From Candidatus Thiodictyon intracellulare (GTDB lineage: Bacteria > Pseudomonadota > Gammaproteobacteria > Chromatiales > Chromatiaceae), in the NCBI GenBank assembly GCA_016292295.1, contig JADNEJ010000451.1, positions 1 to 7,253 of the forward strand: DNA of 7,253 nucleotides, given 5' to 3'. A program made the translations under genes and the position numbers. Under the pieces are notes generated by a model that worked only from the letters and a program-made list of their open reading frames with translations, was not told where the DNA came from and searched no databases. Positions 1 through 5,260 of the stretch are shown here, one piece after another; the stretch's first letter is position 1; each line of letters opens with the position of its first letter.

Positions 1-119
1 TGATCACGAATCCGCCCAAGGCCGGCCGGCCCATGTGAGTTTGCGCGCGCAAGACAATGTTTTTCAAGGGAACGTCGACGCCGTGACTGAACAAGATGGG
101 CGGAATTATGATCAAGGCC
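1..119 (-). mobile_element. Family 1 MITE-like element, copy 1 (left end cut by window)
   Basis: This non-autonomous inverted-repeat element is the inverted partner of the copy at 330-454. It starts at TGATCA, so about 5 bases (expected GGCCT) lie outside the window, and it ends with TGATCAAGGCC at 109-119. The two ends are inverted repeats of each other: a TGATCA core followed by AATCCGCCCA on the left, and TGGGCGGAATT before TGATCA on the right. Aligned to the reverse complement of copy 2, it is about 85% identical by eye, and most differences fall in a central block of about 14 bases near 72-86. It encodes no transposase. Its target duplication cannot be tested because the left flank is missing; the right flank begins GACGTGGGG. 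Strand is arbitrary, set opposite to copy 2. Confidence 0.8.
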
Positions 120-575
120 GACGTGGGGCTCCCACGCTACCGGAACCGCGCTCGGAATTCATGCAGCCTTGCCGGAAGGACACGGTCATCCTGACGATGA
201 CACGTATGGCATTCACGTGGTTTTCAGGATCGAGCCACCCGCCACGATGACGATCGAGGACGACCGACAACCGTTCAACTCGCTCCTTGATGCATCGGCG
301 CCCAACTTGGACGCAGTAACCGAAGAGCGGGCCTTGATCATAAATTCCGCCCACTTTGTTCAGTCCCTGCGGCGCTGCTCCCTTAAAGAACATTGTCTTA
401 CGCGCGCAAACCCACATGGGCTGGCCAGCCTTGGGCGGATTTGTGATCAAGGCCCGAAGAGCGTCCCATCGGCGGCCTTGGTCTGCATATGGTGAGGACC
501 ATGACCGCGTCCCTGGACTACCGGCGTGAGGGTCGCATCAATCGACTCAACATCTTGTTTCCACTTGAGCCGTGA
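120..575 (+). pseudogene. RsbW/SpoIIAB-type ATP-binding protein (anti-sigma factor kinase), interrupted remnant
   Basis: This is the C-terminal part of a GHKL (HATPase_c) protein of the anti-sigma/serine kinase type, which normally binds a sigma factor or an STAS-domain antagonist. The recognisable segment starts near 172 with GHGHPDDD and continues with VVFRIEPPATMTIEDDRQPFN, where IEDD-x-x-PF corresponds to the D-x-G-x-PF part of the ATP-binding fold; here the usual Gly is Arg. It runs to AVTEER at 329, where the 125-bp element intervenes. After the duplicated CGAAGAGCG it resumes in register as ERPIGGLGLHMVRTM, the glycine-rich ATP-lid motif, then LDYRREG and the end NILFPLEP, with stop TGA at 573-575. 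The N-terminal half, including the N-box, is not recognisable between 120 and 171 in any frame, and the other family 1 copy abuts it. The gene is therefore broken at least once, and its 5' end is lost or outside the window. Confidence 0.8.
330..454 (+). mobile_element. Family 1 MITE-like element, copy 2, with target-site duplication
   Basis: This 125-bp element begins GGCCTTGATCA and ends TGATCAAGGCC. Its terminal inverted repeats continue inward as TAAATTCCGCCCA on the left and TGGGCGGATTTG read toward the right end. The 9-mer CGAAGAGCG occurs immediately on both sides, at 321-329 and 455-463. The boundary is ambiguous by a base or two, because the element could instead be called GGGCC...GGCCC with a 7-bp duplication GAAGAGC. 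The insertion lies inside an RsbW-like ATP-binding gene, and removing the element plus one duplicate restores that frame without a mismatch. It has no transposase gene, so it must have been moved in trans. An open frame on the reverse strand runs through it but resembles no family I know. Confidence 0.9.
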
Positions 576-592
576 AACCCTCTGAAACCCTC
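573..592. repeat. Tandem 10-bp direct repeat over the pseudogene stop codon
   Basis: TGAAACCCTC occurs twice in tandem, at 573-582 and 583-592. The first copy contains the stop codon of the ATP-binding pseudogene. It is short and may be simple replication slippage. The following 593-697 holds no gene I can recognise. Confidence 0.7.
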
Positions 593-785
593 TGCCAGTA
601 TCTGCGAGCAAACGACCAAGCAGGCCAGGTCGTCGGCGGTTGACCGCTGGGCGCTGCGCACACCGAGCCGTCGGCCGTCCACACAGACGCGGATGCAGAC
701 CGGTCCGACATTATGTAGCAAATGTACATGGCTATTTATTCAGTGACTTGGCTGCAACTTCCCGATTCTTAGCCAGTCCCGGTAG

Positions 786-808
786 CCGGATTTCTCACCG
801 AAATCTGG
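786..808. other. Central hairpin of family 2 element, copy A
   Basis: A 9-bp stem, CCGGATTTC against GAAATCTGG, encloses the loop TCACC and has one G:U pair. In copy B the same hairpin survives with a G:U pair and one T:T mismatch, and CTCACCGAAATCTGG is identical in both copies. Conservation of a fold in an otherwise diverging element hints at an RNA or cruciform role, which is inference. Confidence 0.55.
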
Positions 809-876
809 CAGTTCCCGGCGCCCACTCGCCTGCATCGCACTGAGTTGCCGCCAGATTCTTCGTAATCAATTGATTT

Positions 877-882
877 TATAAT
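877..882 (+). promoter_or_regulatory. Possible outward -10 box in element A, toward lgt
   Basis: A perfect TATAAT lies 25 bases from the right end of element A and points at lgt. No convincing -35 box stands 16-18 bases upstream (the region reads AGATTCTTCG). The equivalent site in copy B is GATAAC, so the box is not a fixed property of the family. Confidence 0.3.
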
Positions 883-1072
883 TATGTGCAGTTGCTACAT
901 AATGCCGGACCGGTCAGGCATGGCACTCTTCGTGTTCTTTCACTTGGCCGCGATGTCCCCTCCTCACCCGCATCCGCACAGTGGGGCGACTTTTATCTTG
1001 ACGCCTGGGGCGGGACACCGCTCCCACAAAGACGGCGCCTGCGACGGCAGCGTCCGTGGTACCATTATACCC

Positions 1073-1915
1073 ATGCTGACCTACCCCGACATCGACCCCA
1101 TCGCCGTTGCCATCGGACCGCTGCGGGTCCATTGGTACGGGCTCATGTATCTCGCGGGCTTCGCCTGCTCCTGGGGACTGGGGCGCTGGCGCGCCGCGCG
1201 CCCGGGCTCGGGCTGGACGGCCGAGCTGGTGGACGACGTGATCTTGTATTGCGTCATCGGCGTCGTCGGCGGCGGGCGCCTGGGCTACATGGTCTTTTAC
1301 GGGTTCGACCAGGTCCTAACCAACCCGCTGAACGTGTTCAAGGTCTGGGAGGGCGGGATGTCCTTCCACGGGGGCTTGATCGGGGTCATCCTGGCGATGG
1401 CCCTGCTCGCCCGCAGGCAGGGACTGTACTTTTTTCAGGTGGCCGACTTCATAGTCCCGTTGGTCCCCGCTGGACTGCTGTTCGGGCGCATCGGCAACTT
1501 CATCAATGGGGAGCTCTGGGGGCGCCGCACGGTCCTGCCCTGGGGGGTGCAACTGCCCTGTGTCCAGTTCCCGGGTCACTGTGCAGATCAGGGCGCTGGC
1601 GCCCTGCTGAGCCCGGCGGTACACCCGTCCCAGCTCTACGAGGCGGGCCTGGAGGGCTTGGCCCTCTTCCTGATCCTGTGGATCTACTCCAGCCGCCCGC
1701 GGCCGATGATGGCCGTTTCGGGGGTGTTCCTGGTGCTGTATGGCTGCTTCCGCTTCCTCATCGAATTCGTCCGCACCCCGGACGCCCAGTTGGGCTATCT
1801 CGCCTTCGATTGGCTCACCATGGGACAGCTACTCTCGATCCCCATGATCCTGTTCGGCGGCTTTTTTCTGGTTATCGCCTACCGCCATCGTTTTATCGCC
1901 TACCGCCATCGTTAG
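1073..1915 (+). CDS. lgt: Prolipoprotein diacylglyceryl transferase Lgt
   Basis: Lgt is the inner-membrane enzyme that transfers diacylglycerol from phosphatidylglycerol to the lipobox cysteine of prolipoproteins, the first step of lipoprotein maturation. The 280-residue product matches the family in length and is strongly hydrophobic, with several membrane segments. Visible landmarks are HWYGLMY at residues 20-26, SFHGG at 97-101, the signature GRIGNFINGELWG at 138-150, HPSQLYE at 184-190 and EFVRTPD at 231-237. The catalytic-region His and Arg are present at H99 and R139. The start MLTYPDIDP is chosen because it aligns with the normal family N terminus. The frame stays open upstream to 884, inside the inserted element, but that would add 63 atypical residues. 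No clear Shine-Dalgarno sequence precedes either start. The last codons lie in a perfect 21-bp tandem duplication, giving the odd ending IAYRHRFIAYRHR. Transcription may now come from element A. Confidence 0.96.
   Translation: MLTYPDIDPIAVAIGPLRVHWYGLMYLAGFACSWGLGRWRAARPGSGWTAELVDDVILYCVIGVVGGGRLGYMVFYGFDQVLTNPLNVFKVWEGGMSFHGGLIGVILAMALLARRQGLYFFQVADFIVPLVPAGLLFGRIGNFINGELWGRRTVLPWGVQLPCVQFPGHCADQGAGALLSPAVHPSQLYEAGLEGLALFLILWIYSSRPRPMMAVSGVFLVLYGCFRFLIEFVRTPDAQLGYLAFDWLTMGQLLSIPMILFGGFFLVIAYRHRFIAYRHR
1872..1913 (+). repeat. Perfect 21-bp tandem duplication at the lgt 3' end
   Basis: Positions 1872-1892 and 1893-1913 are identical. The unit is seven codons long, so the lgt frame is kept and the protein gains a second IAYRHR motif just before the stop. 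The duplication ends in the first base of the TAG stop codon. A perfect copy implies a recent event. Confidence 0.95.
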
Positions 1916-1925
1916 TGGAGCCGAG

Positions 1926-1965
1926 GCGTCGCGCCCCGGCAACAAAGAAATTCGGGGCGTGACGC
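1926..1965. terminator. Strong hairpin between convergent lgt and the small minus-strand gene
   Basis: A 13-bp stem, GCGTCGCGCCCCG (1926-1938) against CGGGGCGTGACGC (1953-1965) with one G:U pair, encloses a 14-base loop. It lies 10 bases after the lgt stop and 12 bases beyond the 3' end of the minus-strand gene. This placement suits a bidirectional transcription end. No T-tract follows on either side, so a classical intrinsic terminator is not shown; a REP-type palindrome is an alternative. Confidence 0.5.
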
Positions 1966-1977
1966 TCCGCCTCCTCT

Positions 1978-2313
1978 CTACCAGGGCCGGTAGACCATCC
2001 CCGGGATCACCTGCGAATCAAAGAGCGCGGGAATCTTGGCGACGAAGGCGCGCAACTCCATCAGGTTCATGTAGGTCCCGTAGGAGGCATTAGCCGCCTC
2101 CATCGGCATTTCTACCCAAAAACGGTCGGCCTCGCGTTCGCACAGGATCTGGAGCGTATGCTCCGCGGAGTCCATGATGCCGAGGAAGTCGTCCTCCGAC
2201 TGGAGCCGCGGCAGCAACTGTTCGCAGATGTTGCGCGCGCTCATCTCCACGGCACTGGCAGAGGAGATTGACTCACCGAAGCGGGAGAAGAGGTAGTAGA
2301 CGCGATAGTGCAT
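1978..2313 (-). CDS. Small uncharacterised protein, downstream of ffh
   Basis: This gene encodes a 111-residue soluble, acidic protein that I do not recognise. It starts MHYRVYYLFSRFGESI and ends GMVYRPW, with no signal peptide, membrane segment or cysteine cluster; it has cysteines only in NICEQLL and LCERE. The middle is helix-like and rich in Glu and Leu. The start codon is 10 bases past the ffh stop, so it is probably cotranscribed with ffh and is the last gene of that unit. The 3' end abuts the convergent hairpin after lgt. The compact coding arrangement and normal composition argue for a real gene. Its function is unknown. Confidence 0.8.
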   Translation of the reverse strand: MHYRVYYLFSRFGESISSASAVEMSARNICEQLLPRLQSEDDFLGIMDSAEHTLQILCEREADRFWVEMPMEAANASYGTYMNLMELRAFVAKIPALFDSQVIPGMVYRPW

Positions 2314-2323
2314 GGTCTGCGCC

Positions 2324-3700
2324 CTAGAGTCCGAACCCGCCCGGAGGCATACCGCCGCCCGGCATGCGCGAGCCCAGGGCCCGCATCATCTTCGCCATGC
2401 CGCCGCCCTTCATCTTTTTCATGACCTTCTGCATCTGGGTAAATTGTTTGAGCAGCTTGTTCACGTCCTGCACTTGGGTTCCGGAGCCCAAGGCGATGCG
2501 CCGTCGGCGCGACCCCTTGATGATGGCGGGGAACTGCCGCTCCTGGCGCGTCATGGAGTCGATGATTGCGGCCAGCTTGCCCATCTCCTTGTCATTGACC
2601 TGACTCTTCATGTGCTCCGGCACCTGACTCATCCCCGGGAGCTTGTCCATCAGACTCGCCATGCCGCCCATCTTGGCCATCTGCACCAACTGCTCCCGGA
2701 AGTCCGCCAGATCAAAGTCCTTGCCCTTCTTGAGCTTCTGGACCAGGCGCTCGGCCTGCTCGCGGTTGACCTTGGACTGAACCTCCTCCACCAGGGAGAG
2801 CACATCGCCCTTCCCCAGGATGCGCGAGGCGACCCGCTCCGGGTGGAAGGGCTCCAGGGCCGTGACCTTCTCCCCGGTACCCAGAAATTTTATCGGCTTG
2901 CCGGTGAGCTGACGGATCGACAGGGCCGCACCGCCGCGGGCGTCGCCGTCGGTCTTGGTAAGGATGATGCCGGTCAGCGGCAGGGCCTCGTCGAAGGCAC
3001 GAGCGGTGTTGGCCGCGTCCTGACCGGTCATGGCATCGACCACGAACAGTGTCTCAACCGGGCGGATGGCCGCGTGGATGGCCTTGATCTCCTCCATCAT
3101 GGCCGCGTCCACATGCAGTCGGCCGGCGGTGTCCACGATCAGGACATCCTTGAACTGCTTGCGCGCGGTGTCGAGTGCGTTGCGGGCGATGTCGACCGGG
3201 TTCTGGTCGCCGCTGCTCGGGATGAACCCGGCACCCACCTCCGCCGCCACGGTGCGCAACTGCTCGATGGCGGCCGGGCGGTAGACGTCACAACTCACCA
3301 CCAGCACCGTCTTCTTCTGCTTCTCCTGGAGCCAGCGGGCGAGCTTCGCCACGCTGGTGGTCTTACCCGAGCCCTGGAGCCCCGCCATCAATACCACCGC
3401 GGGGGGTTGAGCCGAGAGGTCCAGGCGCTCATTGGCCGCCCCCATCAGGGCCACCAGTTCGTCGTTGACGATCTTGATTAGCACCTGGCCGGGCGTCAGG
3501 CTCTTCATCACCTCCTCACCCAGGGCCTTCTCGCGTACCTGCTCGACGAAGGCCCGCACCACCGGCAGGGCCACGTCCGCCTCCAGCAGGGCCATGCGCA
3601 CCTCGCGCATCGTGTCCTTGATATTGTCCTCGGTCAGGCGGCCCTGCCCGCGCAGGTCTTTGAGGACGCGCCCGAAACGCTCCTGCAGATTCTCGAACAT
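2324..3700 (-). CDS. ffh: Signal recognition particle GTPase Ffh (SRP54)
   Basis: Ffh binds 4.5S RNA and the signal sequences of nascent membrane proteins, then docks with FtsY to deliver ribosomes to the translocon. The 458-residue length is normal. The N domain occupies about residues 1-90. The G domain shows the P-loop GLQGSGKTT (107-115), DVYRPAA (138-144), DTAGR (190-194), TKTDGDARGG (248-257) and GTGEK (274-278). The M domain (about 300-458) is methionine-rich and has the RNA-binding stretch GSGTQVQDVNKLLKQF (405-420), then a Met/Gly-rich tail. The start MFENLQERFG is chosen because it fits the family and has AGGGGG six bases upstream on the coding strand; the open frame extends 44 codons further but looks non-coding there. 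It is divergent from ypjD and followed after 10 bases by a small gene. All key motifs are intact. Confidence 0.98.
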   Translation of the reverse strand: MFENLQERFGRVLKDLRGQGRLTEDNIKDTMREVRMALLEADVALPVVRAFVEQVREKALGEEVMKSLTPGQVLIKIVNDELVALMGAANERLDLSAQPPAVVLMAGLQGSGKTTSVAKLARWLQEKQKKTVLVVSCDVYRPAAIEQLRTVAAEVGAGFIPSSGDQNPVDIARNALDTARKQFKDVLIVDTAGRLHVDAAMMEEIKAIHAAIRPVETLFVVDAMTGQDAANTARAFDEALPLTGIILTKTDGDARGGAALSIRQLTGKPIKFLGTGEKVTALEPFHPERVASRILGKGDVLSLVEEVQSKVNREQAERLVQKLKKGKDFDLADFREQLVQMAKMGGMASLMDKLPGMSQVPEHMKSQVNDKEMGKLAAIIDSMTRQERQFPAIIKGSRRRRIALGSGTQVQDVNKLLKQFTQMQKVMKKMKGGGMAKMMRALGSRMPGGGMPPGGFGL

Positions 3701-3800
3701 AGTTGCCCCCTGATGATCGCCACCCGGCGTACGGGCGGCGCCCGCCGCACGGCGACCGCGCCTCCAACGCCAGGACCCGGTCTGCGGCGCGGCCCTAACA

Positions 3801-3806
3801 TATAAT
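3801..3806 (+). promoter_or_regulatory. Likely -10 box of ypjD promoter
   Basis: A consensus TATAAT lies in the 168-bp divergent region between ffh and ypjD, about 45-60 bases before the candidate ypjD starts. The upstream GC-rich sequence gives no recognisable -35 box, so the assignment rests on the -10 match and position alone. Confidence 0.4.
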
Positions 3807-3811
3807 CCGTG

Positions 3812-3840
3812 AGTATAACGCCGCCGCGGCATTTTCTCGA
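3812..3840 (-). promoter_or_regulatory. Likely ffh promoter (-35 TCGAGA, -10 TATACT)
   Basis: On the minus strand TATACT (3812-3817) stands 17 bases downstream of TCGAGA (3835-3840), which matches four of six -35 positions. Transcription would start near 3805, giving a leader of about 105 bases before the ffh AUG. The two divergent -10 boxes are about five bases apart, so ffh and ypjD promoters probably overlap and may compete. Confidence 0.45.
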
Positions 3841-3868
3841 TCGGCCGTTTATGAGATTATGCCCGACT

Positions 3869-4687
3869 ATGAAACACACCCTGCTCGCCGTCGCCGCCAT
3901 CCTCTTCTATCTGTCCGCCACGGGCGCAATCGGGCTGCGCTTGTTCCGCCGGGGGGAGTCCTGGGTGCCGAACCGGGACCTCGGACTATCGCTCGGTTTC
4001 GCGGGGCTGATCCTGCATACCTGGCTGCTGTGGGATAGTATTTTCAGCCACACCGGGTTGAACCTGGCCTTCTTCAACGCCCTGGCGCTGACTTCCTGGA
4101 CCGTGGTCACCCTGCTCCTGGTCTCTAGCCTGACCAAGCCGGTCGAGAACCTGGGCCTGATCCTGCTTCCGGTGGCCGCACTCACCGTGGGGCTGGAGGC
4201 GCGCTTCGGCGAAATCGCCTTCATGAGCCCGGCGGCCGGCTGGCCGCTCAAGGTCCATGTACTGCTGTCGATGCTCGCCTACAGCCTGCTCACCCTGGGG
4301 GCGGTCCAGGCGGTGCTGCTCGCGATCCAGGACCACCACCTGCGCAGCCGCCAGCCGGGCGGGTTCGTCCGCGGGCTGCCCCCGCTCCAGACTATGGAGA
4401 GTCTGCTGTTCGAGATGATTGCGGCCGGGTTCGTGCTGCTGACCTTTGCGCTCTTGTCCGGATTCGCCTTCCTCCAGAACATGTTTGCGCAGCACCTGGT
4501 CCACAAGACCGTGCTGTCGGTGTTGGCCTGGCTGGTCTTCGGCGGTCTCCTGCTCGGGCGCTTCCGCTACGGCTGGCGCGGCCGGACCGCCATCATCTGG
4601 ACCCTAAGCGGTTTTGTGATCCTGATCCTCGCCTACTTCGGCAGCAAGGCGGTGCTGGAACTGATGCTGCACCGCACCGTCGGCTAA
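3869..4687 (+). CDS. ypjD: YpjD-like inner-membrane protein of the cytochrome c assembly (CcsA/HemX) family
   Basis: This is a multi-spanning membrane protein of the Cytochrome_C_asm family, related to CcsA, CcmC and HemX, whose members handle haem or support haem enzymes. The exact role of YpjD proteins is not well established. The 272-residue product has about eight hydrophobic segments, beginning LLAVAAILFYLSATG. It also has SMLAYSLLTLGAVQAVLLAIQ, cut here to its core SMLAYSLLTLGA, and the soluble loop DHHLRSRQPGGF followed by LPPLQTMESLLFEM, typical of the family. The start at 3869 (MKHTLLAV) is preferred for its normal N terminus; ATG 3851 (MRLCPTMKH) is a close alternative, and neither has a clear ribosome binding site. 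Placement divergent to ffh is conserved in gammaproteobacteria and supports the name. Confidence 0.88.
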   Translation: MKHTLLAVAAILFYLSATGAIGLRLFRRGESWVPNRDLGLSLGFAGLILHTWLLWDSIFSHTGLNLAFFNALALTSWTVVTLLLVSSLTKPVENLGLILLPVAALTVGLEARFGEIAFMSPAAGWPLKVHVLLSMLAYSLLTLGAVQAVLLAIQDHHLRSRQPGGFVRGLPPLQTMESLLFEMIAAGFVLLTFALLSGFAFLQNMFAQHLVHKTVLSVLAWLVFGGLLLGRFRYGWRGRTAIIWTLSGFVILILAYFGSKAVLELMLHRTVG

Positions 4688-4741
4688 CGTTCATCGTGGG
4701 GCTTGCCAGGAACCCTACGAATAGTGGAAAATTCGCATTCC

Positions 4742-4768
4742 GCTGACGAGGCGCAACACCACGTCAGC
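4742..4768. other. Hairpin between ypjD and tRNA-Ala
   Basis: A 7-bp perfect stem, GCTGACG (4742-4748) against CGTCAGC (4762-4768), has a 13-base loop. It is followed by a weaker palindromic stretch around CCTCGGTCAACTGAGG. The hairpin may end ypjD transcription or lie in the tRNA leader; no T-tract follows it. Confidence 0.35.
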
Positions 4769-4797
4769 AGGACCCTCGGTCAACTGAGGTCCATTCC

Positions 4798-4873
<76 letters not shown>

Positions 4874-4875
4874 AT

Positions 4876-4909
4876 CAATGAACCCTAACAGACAATGAAC
4901 CCTAACAGA
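4876..4909 (+). repeat. 17-bp perfect tandem repeat just after tRNA-Ala
   Basis: CAATGAACCCTAACAGA occurs at 4876-4892 and again, with no gap, at 4893-4909. The second copy supplies the left arm of the following terminator hairpin. The first copy could form an alternative stem with the same right arm. Confidence 0.95.
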
Positions 4910-4927
4910 TCTTGGTTGGGTTTTTTT
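4898..4927 (+). terminator. Intrinsic terminator of tRNA-Ala
   Basis: The stem AACCCTAAC (4898-4906) against GTTGGGTT (4915-4922), with one bulged T, is followed by an uninterrupted run of T at 4921-4927. Its position 24 bases after the CCA end is right for ending the tRNA transcript. Confidence 0.75.
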
Positions 4928-5260
4928 GTGCCTGCTACTGTCGGATCAGTCGCGGTTGTCCATGACCAACAGCCCAGACCACTACGCCTGGGGATCAAAC
5001 GTGGTCTTGGCGCGACCGGCGTCCGGTAAGCGGTACCTATCTTGCGGATTCTGACCAGCGGTCGACCAATTCCGCGCCTGGGCGGTCATACAATGTTCAC
5101 CGAGATGCTGGTTGAGCAGACAGCGAAACCCCCGGGGGTCCGGGGCGGGAATATGGGTGAGAGTCAGGGCCGGGCAACGATCCGGGCAATCACGTGTGCA
5201 GTGATATTAGTTGAAGCAGTCCGCGTATCGAGCGGGCAGGCGCAGCGCGCGCCGCCGCAG
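4928..5260. other. Gap without a recognised gene
   Basis: This stretch lies between the tRNA terminator and the end of the radical SAM remnant. An open frame on the plus strand from 5042 crosses it, but its product resembles nothing I know and its second half is antisense to the radical SAM gene. A 12-bp palindrome ACCCCCGGGGGT lies at 5128-5139. Just beyond the radical SAM stop, the minus-strand frame gives only a short basic stretch (LRRRALRLPARYADCFN) before another stop. I see no precursor peptide of the kind often encoded near SPASM maturases. The region is probably decayed sequence. Confidence 0.5.

Larger units (their letters stand above)
706..907 (+). mobile_element. Family 2 MITE-like element, copy A, with 8-bp flanking duplication
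   Basis: This 202-bp element begins CGACATTATGTAGCAA and ends TTGCTACATAATGCCG. The terminal inverted repeats match over about 24 bases with three mismatches. The palindromic octamer GACCGGTC stands directly on both sides, at 698-705 and 908-915, as expected for an 8-bp target duplication. Because the octamer is its own reverse complement, it could also be read as an outward extension of the inverted repeats. A gap-free alignment to the reverse complement of 6732-6933 gives 171 of 202 identical positions, about 85%. The interior is non-coding and holds a conserved hairpin at 786-808. No transposase is encoded. It lies 165 bp upstream of the lgt start. Confidence 0.9.

Noticed and set aside
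112..450. 112-codon minus-strand open frame crossing element copy 2
   Set aside because: It spans the mobile element and the antisense of the ATP-binding pseudogene, whose plus-strand reading has clear GHKL motifs.
330..463. CRISPR-like repeats
   Set aside because: The inverted repeats are the two ends of single elements; there is no series of regularly spaced direct repeats anywhere in the window.
884..1072. N-terminal extension of Lgt from ATG 884
   Set aside because: The first codons lie in the mobile element and the extra 63 residues have no family counterpart; MLTYPDIDP at 1073 fits the Lgt N terminus.
2312..3481. 389-codon plus-strand open frame opposite ffh
   Set aside because: It is antisense to an intact, motif-complete ffh; its His/Leu/Arg-rich product is typical of a shadow frame.
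3701..3832. 44-codon N-terminal extension of Ffh
   Set aside because: The extension is Arg/Ala-rich and unlike any Ffh; the family start MFENLQ has a good ribosome binding site, and the extension overlaps the divergent promoter region.
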